Assembly: GCF_900182905.1 (NCBI RefSeq)
Contig: NZ_FXUF01000007.1
Location: 62,001-126,000, forward strand
Length of the DNA: 64,000 nucleotides
From: Anoxynatronum buryatiense
GTDB taxonomy: Bacteria > Bacillota > Clostridia > Peptostreptococcales > Tindalliaceae
Direction of reading: 5' to 3'
The first letter of the stretch is position 1; each line of letters opens with the position of its first letter. Position numbers and translations under genes: made by a program. Positions 50,494 to 58,231 of this stretch are shown in pieces. The notes under the pieces were generated by a model, which saw nothing but the letters and a program-made list of their open reading frames with translations, did not search any database and had not been told where the DNA came from.

Positions 50494-51423
50494 CTATGAT
50501 TGATCAGAAGTGCTGAAAAGCAGGCTGAAGAGCTCTGCCGGCAATGTGAAGCTGTTGCCGGAGAGCGGCGTATTTGATGCTGTGCTCGCCGGTGTCACAG
50601 TAAGACCCTTGGCATCGGTGCTGATTCTGCCAGCGTCTTCCTTTTCCGAACACGTTTTCCCGGCACATGCCTTTTCATCACCGGCTTCTCCGGTATTCAT
50701 TTCTCCGGTACGGCGATCCTCCGACTTTCCCACCAAATCAGAAGAAGGTTCCTGCTGAAGCAGCATCTCGTCATCAGAAGCCTTCAGCCGAAGCATTTCC
50801 TGATGAATCTGCTCCATTTTCCTGTCCAGCTGGGCCACTGTATCAGCAGCTTCCTTTAAGTCATCCTTCAGCTGCTGGGGCACTTCCCGTTCATATTTAT
50901 AATAGATTTTGTGTTCCAGACTGGCCCAAAAATCCATGGCAATGGTTCGAATTTGAACTTCCACAAAAACTTTCTCCATGCGGTCTGACATAAAGACCGG
51001 GACCTGAAGAATCATATGTAAACTTTGATATCCGTTGGGTTTGGGTTCTTCAATATAGTCTTTGTAATCCAGCACCGTGATATCCTGCTGCTGCATCAGC
51101 ATGCCGGCCACCCGGTAGATGTCTGGAACAAAGGAGCAGGTGATGCGAATACCGGCAATGTCACGAATGTTCTCACGAATGGATTCCACCGACCAGGGGT
51201 AATTCTTGCGCTGCAGCTTGTTGATGATGCTTTCGGGGGTTTTCAGCCGGGACTTGACATGTTCAATGGGGTTATAGTCATGCACATATTCAAATTCCTG
51301 TTTCAGAATATTAATTTTGGTGTTCACTTCTTCCAGCCCGAAACGGTAGTACATCATAAACCGGGTAAGGGATTTTTGAAAGGTTCTCATTTGCTCAGCA
51401 TTCACCTGTTCTATGTTAATCAA
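50494..51423 (-). CDS. RelA/SpoT-domain GTP pyrophosphokinase (small alarmone synthetase-like)
   Basis: 309 residues from TTG at 51423, nine bases after AAAAGGAG; an in-frame ATG at 51516 lies upstream of that site. Synthetase motifs are present: SIRENIRDIAGIRITCSFV, YIEEPKPNGYQSLHMI, then VEVQIRTIAMDFWASLEHKIYYK. No HD hydrolase, TGS or ACT domain, so it makes (p)ppGpp-type alarmones without degrading them. A helical segment follows, then a ~90-residue polar low-complexity tail. It points left, divergent from the signalling operon at 52 kb. Start codon is the main doubt. Confidence 0.88.
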   Translation of the reverse strand: MINIEQVNAEQMRTFQKSLTRFMMYYRFGLEEVNTKINILKQEFEYVHDYNPIEHVKSRLKTPESIINKLQRKNYPWSVESIRENIRDIAGIRITCSFVPDIYRVAGMLMQQQDITVLDYKDYIEEPKPNGYQSLHMILQVPVFMSDRMEKVFVEVQIRTIAMDFWASLEHKIYYKYEREVPQQLKDDLKEAADTVAQLDRKMEQIHQEMLRLKASDDEMLLQQEPSSDLVGKSEDRRTGEMNTGEAGDEKACAGKTCSEKEDAGRISTDAKGLTVTPASTASNTPLSGNSFTLPAELFSLLFSTSDQS

Positions 51424-52079
51424 TAAAGTCAACTCCTTTTGTGGGCATCGAAGCGCTGCGCACAGTATCAGACTGTTATTTCCAGGAAAATCATATCTCC
51501 AACAGAAATAATGCACATCATCCCAAATGGAAATGACGAGCAGACATCACCAGTAGACATTACAAACAAAATCTCGAACGGGTGCCACAGCCAGAAAAAA
51601 AGCCAGGGGCATGTAAAAAGTGTTAGAAAACTGGAAAAAAGGGGCATTCAATCAACATGACGAGAAAGAGACAAAAACGTTTCATCAATGGTGATGGATC
51701 AAAAGATGCCATTTCGAGATCATCACCAGAATAGCAGATGCGTATGAACCATGAATGAACGAATCCCTGTTTTGCATAGACATCGATGGGAAAGCGCACC
51801 GAAAAGCAAACCAATGAAGCAACGATATGGAAAATATGGGAAAAACATCCAGCAGAAAATAAAACAGATGGAAAGGGATCTGAAGACAAGGCAGATCCAC
51901 TGAAAAAAGGTAAAAGACGCTAGCGACACCAAAAAAGCAAAAGACGCAGAAACTGTAAAAACAGGTCGGCTGAAGGTGACGATGAACAGCAACTGAAATG
52001 AAAACTTGAAATGAGAACCTTGAAAAGAGGTCCATGAAAAGAACCCTTGAAAAGACAACCAGTGAGAGGAGTGATGGGC
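51424..52079. other. Divergent spacer between the alarmone synthetase and kinase genes
   Basis: 656 bases, purine-rich on the plus strand. Short open frames are present but have no ribosome binding sites or recognisable products. Degenerate repeats of CCTTGAAAAGA occur near 52017-52055. Promoters for both flanking units must lie here; none is clear. Confidence 0.4.
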
Positions 52080-53390
52080 ATGAGAATACTGGTGGTGGAT
52101 GATGCGCCTTTAAATCTTCATTTTGTCACAAGCATCCTGCATCAAACCTATCCCCAATATGAAATTTACCAGTGCCAGCGACCGAGGCAGGTGGAGAAGC
52201 TAGTCAATGAGAAAGAAATTGACGTGCTGCTTCTTGATATCACCATGCCGGAGATCAGCGGCCTGGATCTGTTGAAAAGCCTCCGGGAGAAACTCAGCAG
52301 CGATGACCTGCAGATTATTATGCTCACGGCACTGGATGACGACGATATTTTTCAGACCTGTTACGCATTGGGAGCCAATGACTACGTGAAGAAACCTTTC
52401 AACAAGGTGGAACTGACTTCCCGTCTCAATCACGCCATTAAGAGCATTCAAGATCAACAGCAAAGAAAGCAGCTGATCCATGGAATTAAAGAACATAACA
52501 ATGAGCTTCGACGGGTCAACATGGAACTTCAAATGGCACAGGCTGCCCTGGTTCACTCAGAAAAAATGGCAGCCATTGGCCAGCTGGCGGCAGGCGTGGC
52601 CCACGAAATCAACAATCCCATCGGTTATGTGAGCAGTAACCTGGAGACACTGAACAGTTATCTTCAAAAGATGACACACTACATCCACCAGTGCCGTGAA
52701 GTGCAGGAAGCACTTGAGAAAAGTGAACACATCCCATCGGAAGCCCTGGCCGTTCAACTGGCCGACAGCTATGAAACACAGAAGCTGGGCATCATCATGG
52801 AAGACCTTGAAGGTCTCATGGCAGACACCCAGGAGGGTGTGCAGCGAGTGGCGACCATTGTTAAAACCATGCGTAATTTTGCCCGCAGCGGTGACCACGA
52901 CGAAAAGGGATGGGTTATCCTGAACGACTTAATACACCAAAGCATGATGATGCTTCAAAATGAATCCAAATACGTGGCCGATGTGATCTTCCGGGAGCAG
53001 GATGAAATCGAGGTGTTTTGCAATCAGGGACAAATCGGGCAGGTACTGGTGAATATCCTGAACAATGCCATACAAGCCATCCGAAACCAGGAAAAGCCGG
53101 AGCGGGGACGGATTACCATCGGGCTGGGGCGCACGGAAGATAAAGCCAATATCATCATCAGCGACAATGGGCCGGGGATTCCAAGAGAGTACCTGAGCCG
53201 AATTTTCGACCCCTTCTTCACCAGCAAAAAAGTGGGCGATGGCACCGGGCTGGGACTCAGCATTTCTTACGATATCATTGTCAATAAGCACGGGGGCATG
53301 TTAGCAGCCCACAGCGAAACGGGAAGGGGTGCCATCTTCGATATCCTGCTGCCCATTCATGATTATCAGGAAAGTGAGGAAAAGGAATGA
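52080..53390 (+). CDS. Soluble histidine kinase with N-terminal receiver domain
   Basis: 436 residues from the ATG at 52080, eight bases after GAGGAG. A receiver domain (1-120) has acidic D7-D8, phospho-acceptor D53 (LLLDITMPE) and K105 (KKPF). A coiled-coil linker and the HisKA domain with H175 (GVAHEINNP) follow, then HATPase_c with NAIQAI, DNGPGIP and GTGLGLSIS. No membrane segment. Its receiver is N-terminal, the reverse of usual hybrid kinases. It heads a four-gene unit and overlaps the next start by four bases (ATGA). The signal it senses is unknown. Confidence 0.92.
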   Translation: MRILVVDDAPLNLHFVTSILHQTYPQYEIYQCQRPRQVEKLVNEKEIDVLLLDITMPEISGLDLLKSLREKLSSDDLQIIMLTALDDDDIFQTCYALGANDYVKKPFNKVELTSRLNHAIKSIQDQQQRKQLIHGIKEHNNELRRVNMELQMAQAALVHSEKMAAIGQLAAGVAHEINNPIGYVSSNLETLNSYLQKMTHYIHQCREVQEALEKSEHIPSEALAVQLADSYETQKLGIIMEDLEGLMADTQEGVQRVATIVKTMRNFARSGDHDEKGWVILNDLIHQSMMMLQNESKYVADVIFREQDEIEVFCNQGQIGQVLVNILNNAIQAIRNQEKPERGRITIGLGRTEDKANIIISDNGPGIPREYLSRIFDPFFTSKKVGDGTGLGLSISYDIIVNKHGGMLAAHSETGRGAIFDILLPIHDYQESEEKE

Positions 53391-54571
53391 AAAGAACCCT
53401 TCTGCTGGTAGATGATGAAAGGCAAGTGATTCGTTCCCTGGAACGACTGCTAATGGACACTGACTATCGGGTTTTGTCTGCCCTCAGTGCACAGCAGGGG
53501 CTGGAAATACTGGAGAAAGAAACCATCAATCTGGTAATGAGTGATATGCGCATGCCTGAAATGGACGGGTATGAGTTCCTCAACATTGTCAAAGAGCGGT
53601 ATCCCCACGTGATTCGAATAATGCTCACCGGGTATTCAGAGGAGAACGTGGTGTTGAAGGCACTGGAAGATAATACGGTAAAAGTGTATCTTTTCAAACC
53701 CTGGAAAAATGAAGAACTGATGGAAACCCTTCGCCAGATTTTTGAAACCTATGACCTTCTCAACAGTTCCCAGTTGCTGGAGATAATCAACAATGCCTCT
53801 TTTCTGCCAACCATCGAAGATGCCTACTGGGAAATCATACGGGCCATGGATCATGAGAGCGACCTTTCCAAGATTGCCTCCTATATTGAAAAAGACTCTG
53901 CCATTGCCAGCAAAGTACTTCGACTGGCCAATTCTGCCTATTACGGAGCGCGAACAGGCTCCCTGCATAAGGCGGTGACTTACATCGGGCTGAAACACAC
54001 CCGCCATCTGGTGAGGTCCACCGCCATTATCGGATTCTTCCAGGGAAGTCATCATGCACGTTCGCTCATGCAGCGTCTTTGGAAACAGGCAGCCCTTTCC
54101 CATCGGCTCTATCATCATCTCTACCAACATCATCTAAACCACAAGATGCCTGAAAACAACATACCGGCAGCCCTCCTTCACAACATCGGCGTCATGTTTT
54201 TACTGGGACATTTTGGAGAAGGTTACGCAACCCTGTTGTTGCAAGCCGATGAAAAGAAACTGGCCCTGGAGGAATGTGAACGGCAGGCCTATGGCAACAC
54301 ACACATGGAAGCAGGCGGGTATCTCCTCAGTTGGTGGAACTTCCCCTTCCCGGTGGTGGAGGCCGCCCTGTATCACCATGCGCCTTTTGATCACCGGGTG
54401 ATCAACACTGAAGTGACAGCAGCCGTTCATCTGGTTAACCGATATTCCCATCAGCTGCTGGGGTTTCCCCAATACGACGGGTATGACGATCGGGTTTTTG
54501 ATTACCTGGGCGTGAATCAACAGCACTTTGAAAAAAGCCTGGAGAGTATATCCCTTGAAGAGGAGGCTTAA
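53387..54571 (+). CDS. Response regulator with HDOD output domain
   Basis: 394 residues. The receiver domain (1-120) has D9-D10, phospho-acceptor D53 (MSDMRMPEMDG) and K in FKPW. An HDOD domain follows (~130-330): SFLPTIEDAYWEIIRAM, DSAIASKVLRLANSAYYG, and LLHNIG. HDOD is an HD-like fold that usually lacks hydrolase activity and acts in signalling. It is translationally coupled to the kinase gene and three bases before the next receiver gene. Output partner is unknown. Confidence 0.9.
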   Translation: MKRTLLLVDDERQVIRSLERLLMDTDYRVLSALSAQQGLEILEKETINLVMSDMRMPEMDGYEFLNIVKERYPHVIRIMLTGYSEENVVLKALEDNTVKVYLFKPWKNEELMETLRQIFETYDLLNSSQLLEIINNASFLPTIEDAYWEIIRAMDHESDLSKIASYIEKDSAIASKVLRLANSAYYGARTGSLHKAVTYIGLKHTRHLVRSTAIIGFFQGSHHARSLMQRLWKQAALSHRLYHHLYQHHLNHKMPENNIPAALLHNIGVMFLLGHFGEGYATLLLQADEKKLALEECERQAYGNTHMEAGGYLLSWWNFPFPVVEAALYHHAPFDHRVINTEVTAAVHLVNRYSHQLLGFPQYDGYDDRVFDYLGVNQQHFEKSLESISLEEEA

Positions 54572-54574
54572 CCC

Positions 54575-55642
54575 ATGGATCAACGAGATGCCGTTCTTTT
54601 TGTAGACGATGAAATCAATGTGCTCAGTTCCCTTAAGCGGGGAATGATGGACGAACCTTATACCTGCTACTTTGCCTCCAGCGGGAAAGAAGCGCTGGTC
54701 ATTCTGGAGGAAAAAACCATCAGCGTCATTGTCACTGATATGCGCATGCCTGAAATGACAGGGTTGAAACTGCTGCAGGAGGTGACCAAAGTATCGCCTG
54801 ATACCGTTAAGATTGTACTTTCAGGATACACCCAGATTCAGCAGATTCTGGCCACCATTAATACGGTGGACATCTTTAAATTCATCACGAAACCATGGAA
54901 AATGGAAGAAGAGTTTAAAGTCATTATTCAACAGGCAGTGGCCTATTACCGCATGAAAAAAGAGCACGAGCAACTGAAACATGACCTGGAAAACCGGAAC
55001 AAAGTATACCGCAACATGCTGGCCACCATGACAGGACGGGTGGCAACGGCCCAAAAACAAGTACAACTGGTGGGCGCTTTGGCAGAAAAGATGCTTGAAT
55101 ATGCACACCGTCATCAACACACCGAAAGCGCCGGAATCAGGGCCATGCTGGAGCAACAGCCCGTGTTTTTCCAGACTTTAGAAAAAATCATTTTGATGCA
55201 GGCAGATCAACAAACAGCTGACGAACTGGAAGCGTGGTTAAGAACTGAGCTGAGCCGGTCATTTTCCCTGGAAAAGGTGACAACCGGCAGGTTGCCGGCA
55301 GAAAAGAAAACCGGGGAAGTGGAAAAAAGACCAGTACCGGGCAGTACCGACGGCAGGCTGATGGCCGGTGGGATGAAGATGATCCTGGACATGCTGCCGC
55401 CAACCCTCCGGGATCAGCCAATTCTTCTGGAGACCACTCAACCCAGCCATCATATTTTTCATTGCCTGTTGCGAATCCCCCTGGGAGAAGGAGAGGCCGC
55501 CCAGATAGACCCCGACTGCATCCAGTACCTGAACATGGTTCTTGGAAAAGCGCTGGAAACTGTTGAGATTCATTTTTCAGCAGTTAATGAAGCGCATCAT
55601 CTGGTGATGAAAATGACAACACCCCTGAAAGAACCTTCTTAA
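54575..55642 (+). CDS. Response regulator with unrecognised C-terminal domain
   Basis: 355 residues. The receiver (1-120) has D11-D12, D55 (VTDMRMPEMTG) and K in ITKPW, close in style to the HDOD-linked receiver before it. A helical region (about 125-215) with MKKEHEQLKHDLENRNK follows, then a linker. A C-terminal part (about 255-355) with MKMILDMLPPTLRDQPILL and TVEIHFSAVNEAHHLVMKM matches no family I recognise. No DNA-binding motif seen. ATG after GAAGAGGAGG, three bases from the previous stop. Confidence 0.85.
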   Translation: MDQRDAVLFVDDEINVLSSLKRGMMDEPYTCYFASSGKEALVILEEKTISVIVTDMRMPEMTGLKLLQEVTKVSPDTVKIVLSGYTQIQQILATINTVDIFKFITKPWKMEEEFKVIIQQAVAYYRMKKEHEQLKHDLENRNKVYRNMLATMTGRVATAQKQVQLVGALAEKMLEYAHRHQHTESAGIRAMLEQQPVFFQTLEKIILMQADQQTADELEAWLRTELSRSFSLEKVTTGRLPAEKKTGEVEKRPVPGSTDGRLMAGGMKMILDMLPPTLRDQPILLETTQPSHHIFHCLLRIPLGEGEAAQIDPDCIQYLNMVLGKALETVEIHFSAVNEAHHLVMKMTTPLKEPS

Positions 55643-55761
55643 ATGACGATTTTCAAAATCGCAGTTCCAAAATGCCGGTTCCAAAATGGAAGTTCCAATC
55701 ACAATCGAACAGCGGCAAAGATACACGGGAGCTGATTCAACGATGAAAAGAGGCGGTACAG

Positions 55762-56895
55762 ATGAAAATAATGTTTGACAGGGAGGGTTCCGTTGAGGGC
55801 CTGAACGCCCTGTTAACGACATTGTGTCAGGAAGAAAATGTCACAGGGGTTATGATTTTTGCTTGTGAATCCAACGAGTTCACCCCTGAAAAAGTAGACT
55901 CCTTGCTGTTAAACTGCATCAAACCTCTGTGGGGAGGCGTTTTCCCTGAAATTATTTATGAAGCTGAAAAGATATCAAAGGGAACCCTTGCCGCCGGCTT
56001 TACCTGCCCGCTGAAAACCGTCGCCATTGATGATCTTAAAAACGATTCCGCCGCCATCAGGCAAGTCATAGAAAACGCTTACGAAAAAGAAGATTTGCGG
56101 GAGCAGACCATGTTCATCTTCGCCGACGGGCTCAGTGGGTGCATCGAAACACTGCGGGACAGTCTGTTTCAGTCTCTGGGTGCCATGCCCAACTACATCG
56201 GGGGTGGTGCAGGATCCCTCCAGTTCATTCAAAGGCCCTGCATCTTTACATCGGAAGGATTGAAAGAAAATGCCGCTGTGCTGGCCCTTGTTCGTCAAAA
56301 AAGCGGTGTGGGTGTCGCCCATGGGTGGGAGCCCATATCGGAACCCCATAAAATAACGGCCGCTGAGGGTAACCGAATCATTTCAATTGACTGGCAGCCG
56401 GCGTTTGAAGTCTATCAGGAGATGGTGGAGAGCCTTTCGGGTAACAGTTTTCAGGAGTATGATTTTTTTCACCTGGCCAAAAACTACCCGCTGGGAATCA
56501 TGAACATGAATCTGGAAATGATCGTGCGTGACCCCATCGCAACCAACTCAGAGAAAGACCTGATCTGTGTGGGAGACGTGCCGGTGAATGCCATTATCCA
56601 CGTACTCAGAGGCGACCGGGAGTCATTGCTGCAGGGAGCGGCGGCAGCCAGAAAAAACGCTGAGATCAATTTCGAAACTGTCACCGGCCAACAGGCTGAA
56701 ACAGCTGTAGCCATGCTTGTTATCGACTGTATTTCCAGGGTGCTGTACTTAAACCATGACTTTGAGGAAGAACTGAAAATTGTCAAAACAGAAGCGACAG
56801 TGATGGGAGCCCTGACACTGGGAGAATTTGCCAATCTGCGCAGCGACAATCTGGCCTTTCACAACAAAACCATCATCACAGCCCTTCTTCAGTAA
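55762..56895 (+). CDS. FIST-domain sensory protein
   Basis: 377 residues with a FIST-N domain (about 25-200; GTLAAGFTCPLKTVAID, YIGGGAGS) and a FIST-C domain (about 210-355; IMNMNLEMIVRDPIATNSEKDLICVGDVPVNAIIHVL). FIST is a predicted small-ligand-binding sensor, often for amino acids, linked to two-component systems. No signal peptide or membrane segment. It lies 119 bases after the last receiver gene, on the same strand, so it is probably the input module for the kinase. Confidence 0.9.
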   Translation: MKIMFDREGSVEGLNALLTTLCQEENVTGVMIFACESNEFTPEKVDSLLLNCIKPLWGGVFPEIIYEAEKISKGTLAAGFTCPLKTVAIDDLKNDSAAIRQVIENAYEKEDLREQTMFIFADGLSGCIETLRDSLFQSLGAMPNYIGGGAGSLQFIQRPCIFTSEGLKENAAVLALVRQKSGVGVAHGWEPISEPHKITAAEGNRIISIDWQPAFEVYQEMVESLSGNSFQEYDFFHLAKNYPLGIMNMNLEMIVRDPIATNSEKDLICVGDVPVNAIIHVLRGDRESLLQGAAAARKNAEINFETVTGQQAETAVAMLVIDCISRVLYLNHDFEEELKIVKTEATVMGALTLGEFANLRSDNLAFHNKTIITALLQ

Positions 56896-57247
56896 AAGAA
56901 AAAAAGCAAAGAAAACAAGTAAAGAAAACAAGTAAAGAAAAACAAAGTGAAAACTGATCAGAAGCGGTTCAGATAAGTATTTGTAAGCCCGTCCACACCA
57001 GCAATCAGTCAGCGGACCACTTTTAAAAAAAACAGAAACATTTTGATGGTTTTTTCGTTAAGATATACGTTAAGACATGCAGTAAGATATAGGCCGTACA
57101 GAGGGCAGCATCAAAGGCAACATTAAGAGCATTAGGAAACAGCTGCACATAAAAACCGATGCCCCGCTGCAGGCAAGCGCGCGTCATAAAGGCATTAAAC
57201 GCAATGTGCAGGTAAAGGAACACCGTGAAAAGAGGTGGTGAGGGTTG
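56896..57247. repeat. Spacer after the FIST gene with a 13-bp tandem repeat
   Basis: aaagaaaacaagt is repeated twice and a bit (56908-56947). The rest has no supportable gene, promoter or terminator. Confidence 0.6.
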
Positions 57248-57472
57248 ATGAAATATCTGATACCGTTGTTGATCATTGGTGTTATTCTCATCTGGCTGGG
57301 GTTTTATGGATTTGGCATCCTCATGATTCCCCAGGGCGCTTTCCCCGTCACTGTTTTCAAAGTGGTGGGGCTGCTGTTCATTCTGCTTTTCATGGGAATG
57401 GCCCTGCGGGTTTTGGTGGAACGGCTGAAAGAACTGAAAGAGGAGGAAGATGATGATTATCGTCAATACTGA
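57248..57472 (+). CDS. Small two-helix membrane protein, unknown function
   Basis: 74 residues from the ATG at 57248; TTG one codon upstream is possible. Two hydrophobic segments (about 4-24 and 33-55) are followed by an acidic tail (ERLKELKEEEDDD). I do not recognise the family. The last 20 bases overlap the next gene, a YbjQ-like protein, with its AGGAGG inside this frame. Tight coupling suggests they act together. Confidence 0.7.
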   Translation: MKYLIPLLIIGVILIWLGFYGFGILMIPQGAFPVTVFKVVGLLFILLFMGMALRVLVERLKELKEEEDDDYRQY

Positions 57473-57764
57473 TTTTATCACTGGAAAAGAACTGGAAACC
57501 CTGGGAATGGTGAAGGGCTCTGTGATTCAGGCCAAACATGTGGGCAAAGACATCATGAGCGGCCTGAAAGGGCTGGTGGGCGGAGAGCTGACGGCCTATT
57601 CAGAAATGATGAACGAAGCACGGGCGAAAGCCACCAAAAGAATGGTTGAAGAAGCCCAGACCATGGGAGCCGATGGCGTCATCAACGTACGGTACACCTC
57701 TGCGGCTGTGATGCAGGGAGCAGCAGAGATCCTGGTGTATGGAACCGCCGTCCGGTTTCGGTAG
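57453..57764 (+). CDS. YbjQ/UPF0145 family protein
   Basis: 103 residues from the ATG at 57453, six bases after AGGAGG; the ATG at 57450 is too close. It shows the YbjQ pattern VKGSVIQAKHVGKDIMSGLKGLVGGEL, then RMVEEAQTMGADGVINVRY. It is a small soluble pentamer-forming family of unknown role, sometimes called heavy-metal binding. Coupled to the membrane protein before it. Confidence 0.88.
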   Translation: MIIVNTDFITGKELETLGMVKGSVIQAKHVGKDIMSGLKGLVGGELTAYSEMMNEARAKATKRMVEEAQTMGADGVINVRYTSAAVMQGAAEILVYGTAVRFR

Positions 57765-57765
57765 A

Positions 57766-57886
57766 CCGGGGCAAGCTCCACAAACGTGAGTGCCTGAAGG
57801 CATTTGTGAAAGTCGGTGCCAACACCCTTTAAATGGCATCTGATTGTTGTGTTGACAACAATTGGAAATCATTTGGAGGGTGTTTG
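57766..57886 (+). ncRNA. Predicted structured region: small fold plus a 68-bp hairpin upstream of purA
   Basis: Immediately after the YbjQ stop, ACCG (57766-57769) can pair with CGGT (57814-57817), enclosing ACAAA/TTTGT and TGCC-TGAA-GGCA stems. Directly after, 57819-57886 folds into one hairpin of about 32 pairs: ATTGTTGT-GTTG-ACAACAAT at the tip and CAACACCC/GGGTGTTTG at the base, with G-U pairs filling most mismatches. No T run follows, so a plain terminator is unlikely. Class not recognised. Confidence 0.45.
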
Positions 57887-58174
57887 TCTGTTCATGTGAA
57901 ACAAAGGGGAGATGACCTAAAACCGTCCACAAGATCCACAATATCTATAGAGGCCATAAGGGTGATGTTCGAGAGTTCCGTTAAGCACCACTGAGAGCAC
58001 AGCTCGTTCGTTGGAAAGAACATCGGTGGACGGAATGATAAATGATGGAATGCTGGAATGATTGAAGCGGCAGTCAATGGGATAAAAAATGAATGATACT
58101 GGATGAAAACCATATTAATTACAGACGATAACAGAACAACTAATCGAATTTTACAAAAAACATTCACATTTATA

Positions 58175-58204
58175 TTGACCCATTTTGCCTGTCTGTGATA
58201 GGAT
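58175..58204 (+). promoter_or_regulatory. Probable purA promoter
   Basis: TTGACC (58175-58180), 18 bases, TAGGAT (58199-58204), just ahead of purA. It implies a very short leader. Confidence 0.5.
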
Positions 58205-58231
58205 GAGGATGCATTGAAAGGAGTGGGAATC

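Noticed and set aside
51623-52058. Overlapping minus-strand open frames of 88-116 codons in the divergent spacer
   Set aside because: Phe/Ser-rich translations of a purine-rich plus strand, no binding sites and mutually overlapping.
57889-57904. parS-like CTGTTCATGTGAAACA before purA
   Set aside because: Four mismatches to the consensus and no symmetry.
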